64,000 nt of DNA from Phytophthora colocasiae (taxonomy: Eukaryota; Oomycota; Peronosporomycetes; Peronosporales; Peronosporaceae). Both the position numbers and the translations under genes were made by a program. The notes beneath the pieces were generated by a model. The model did no database searches, was not told the origin of the DNA, and was given only the letters and a program-made list of their open reading frames with translations. The DNA is taken from contig JAGKQI010000081.1 in assembly GCA_018806915.1 (NCBI GenBank), forward strand, positions 310,001-374,000, given 5' to 3'. Of this stretch, positions 63,071 through 64,000 are shown in pieces; the first letter of the stretch is position 1, and each line of letters begins with the position of its first letter.

Positions 63071-63999
63071 ATGACCGTGGCACAATCCGCAGTGAAGATG
63101 TACTCGTGGAACAAGGACTTGCAAGGACTTGTCAAGAAGCTACAGCTTGGAGACAAGGTTCCGCATTACTCGCTAGATCATGGCGTGCTGTATTATCAGA
63201 CGCGTGAAGATGAGAGTCCTAGATTGTACATTCCCGATGACGAAGATCTGAAGAATCGAGTCATTTGTGAGAACCACGATGCAGTTACGGCAGGCCACCC
63301 AGGGTATTACAAGACCTATGTCGCAGTACGTGAGAAGTACTATTGGCCGAAGATGATGAAGTATATTCAGCGCTATGTGAACACTTGTGAAATGTGTCAG
63401 CGCAACAAAGCGAGGCAGGTGAAGCCTCCCGGATTACTTCAACCGCTGGAGATACCACGAGGTAGATGGGTCGACATTTCAATGGATTTCATTGTGTCTC
63501 TACCTCCCAGCAAGGATGGTTTGAATGCCATCATGGTCATTGTGGATCGATTGACCAAGCGTGCAAAGTTTATTGCTACGCAGACGACAGACAGCGCAGA
63601 GGATATTGCGAATGTTTTCATGAAGAGTTATGTAAGAGATCATGGCCTTCCGAAGACGATTGTGTCTGATCGTGACTCCAAATTTACGTCTAAGTTTTGG
63701 CAGGCTGTTATCACTGCTATGGGAACGCAGCATAACCTGTCATCGGCATTTAGGCCGCAGACGGATGGACAAACGGAACGTACAAACCGTTTTATCGGAG
63801 ATTATCTTCGAGGTGTTATCAACCCAGCCCAGAATGATTGGGATGAGTTTCTTCATTTGGCAGAGTTCGCCTATAATCGGCGATTGCATGCTACGATTGG
63901 CATGTCACCATTTGAAGCGGATCTAGGATATATTCCATATATGCCCGACGATATCGCGGCAGATCCGGAGTTTAAGAAGTTGGAGAAAGCAGCAAAAGA
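63071..63999 (+). CDS. Third element: integrase (open to the window edge)
   Basis: Open frame of 309 residues from the ATG at 63071, which is an internal methionine of the former polyprotein. Zinc region: HDAVTAGHPGYY...CEMCQRN. Catalytic core: SMDFIVSLP, VSDRDSKFTSKFW and QTDGQTERTNRFIG, so D, D and E are all present. Then LAEFAYNRRLHATIGMSPFE. The C-terminus is outside the window. Confidence 0.85.
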   Translation, partial: MTVAQSAVKMYSWNKDLQGLVKKLQLGDKVPHYSLDHGVLYYQTREDESPRLYIPDDEDLKNRVICENHDAVTAGHPGYYKTYVAVREKYYWPKMMKYIQRYVNTCEMCQRNKARQVKPPGLLQPLEIPRGRWVDISMDFIVSLPPSKDGLNAIMVIVDRLTKRAKFIATQTTDSAEDIANVFMKSYVRDHGLPKTIVSDRDSKFTSKFWQAVITAMGTQHNLSSAFRPQTDGQTERTNRFIGDYLRGVINPAQNDWDEFLHLAEFAYNRRLHATIGMSPFEADLGYIPYMPDDIAADPEFKKLEKAAK

Positions 64000-64000
64000 G

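Larger units (their letters stand above)
58799..63999 (+). mobile_element. Third Ty3/Gypsy element, decayed, 3' end beyond the window
   Basis: Plus-oriented: probable LTR, leader, gag with proline/glutamine repeats and one CCHC knuckle, protease, reverse transcriptase, RNase H and integrase, which runs off the window. Gag, reverse transcriptase and RNase H carry several frame changes; integrase is open. Its reading frames differ from those of the other two elements and it lacks their GATC excess. Confidence 0.85.

Noticed and set aside
1..63999. RXLR or Crinkler effector genes
   Set aside because: No frame with a signal peptide followed by RXLR-dEER or LFLAK motifs was found.

Overview
The window looks like a nuclear contig of an oomycete, most likely Phytophthora or a close relative. 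The grounds are short introns of roughly 50-80 bp with GT-AG (one GC-AG) ends, dense host genes separated by a few hundred bases, core promoters resembling the oomycete Inr/FPR element (GCTCATTYYNCAWTTT, recalled from the literature), small families of START-like proteins with a C-terminal FYVE-like cysteine cluster, and long Ty3/Gypsy and hAT elements. No species-level diagnosis was possible without a search.

Layout. 1-16.4 kb: an ankyrin-repeat class II histone deacetylase with frameshifts; a RhoGAP remnant; a gene-poor stretch with a decayed duplication; a heat-shock-factor transcription factor; LTV1 and a zuotin-type J protein (both ribosome linked, same strand); an aldo/keto reductase pseudogene; a tRNA-derived SINE-like insert; an APC-family amino-acid transporter; and a START/FYVE-like protein. 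16.4-37.5 kb: a nest of mobile DNA. A hAT transposase gene with a BED zinc finger is split by a 19-kb minus-strand Gypsy element (1.3-1.45 kb LTRs, 4-bp target duplication). That element is in turn broken by a 5' truncated plus-strand Gypsy element. 37.5-58.5 kb: a second APC transporter in opposite orientation to the first, an IQ-motif protein, a 10-kb VPS13-type lipid-transfer protein ending in a PDZ domain, a GIY-YIG-like protein, two more START/FYVE-like genes around a 73-bp perfect palindrome, and a TMEM19/DUF92 membrane protein. 58.8-64 kb: the 5' part of a third, decayed Gypsy element that runs off the end.

The most interesting structure is the 19-kb Gypsy element. It carries a second, differently built RNase H domain after the normal one. 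It also has a long coiled-coil gene on the opposite strand between integrase and 3' LTR, apparently with its own intron, and it is very rich in GATC. The truncated element inside it also seems to have an antisense reading frame between pol and its 3' LTR. This layout recalls plant Tat/Ogre elements.

Many coding regions, host and mobile, carry one-base frameshifts, several in homopolymers. Some are probably sequencing or assembly errors, so a break is described here without assuming the gene is dead.
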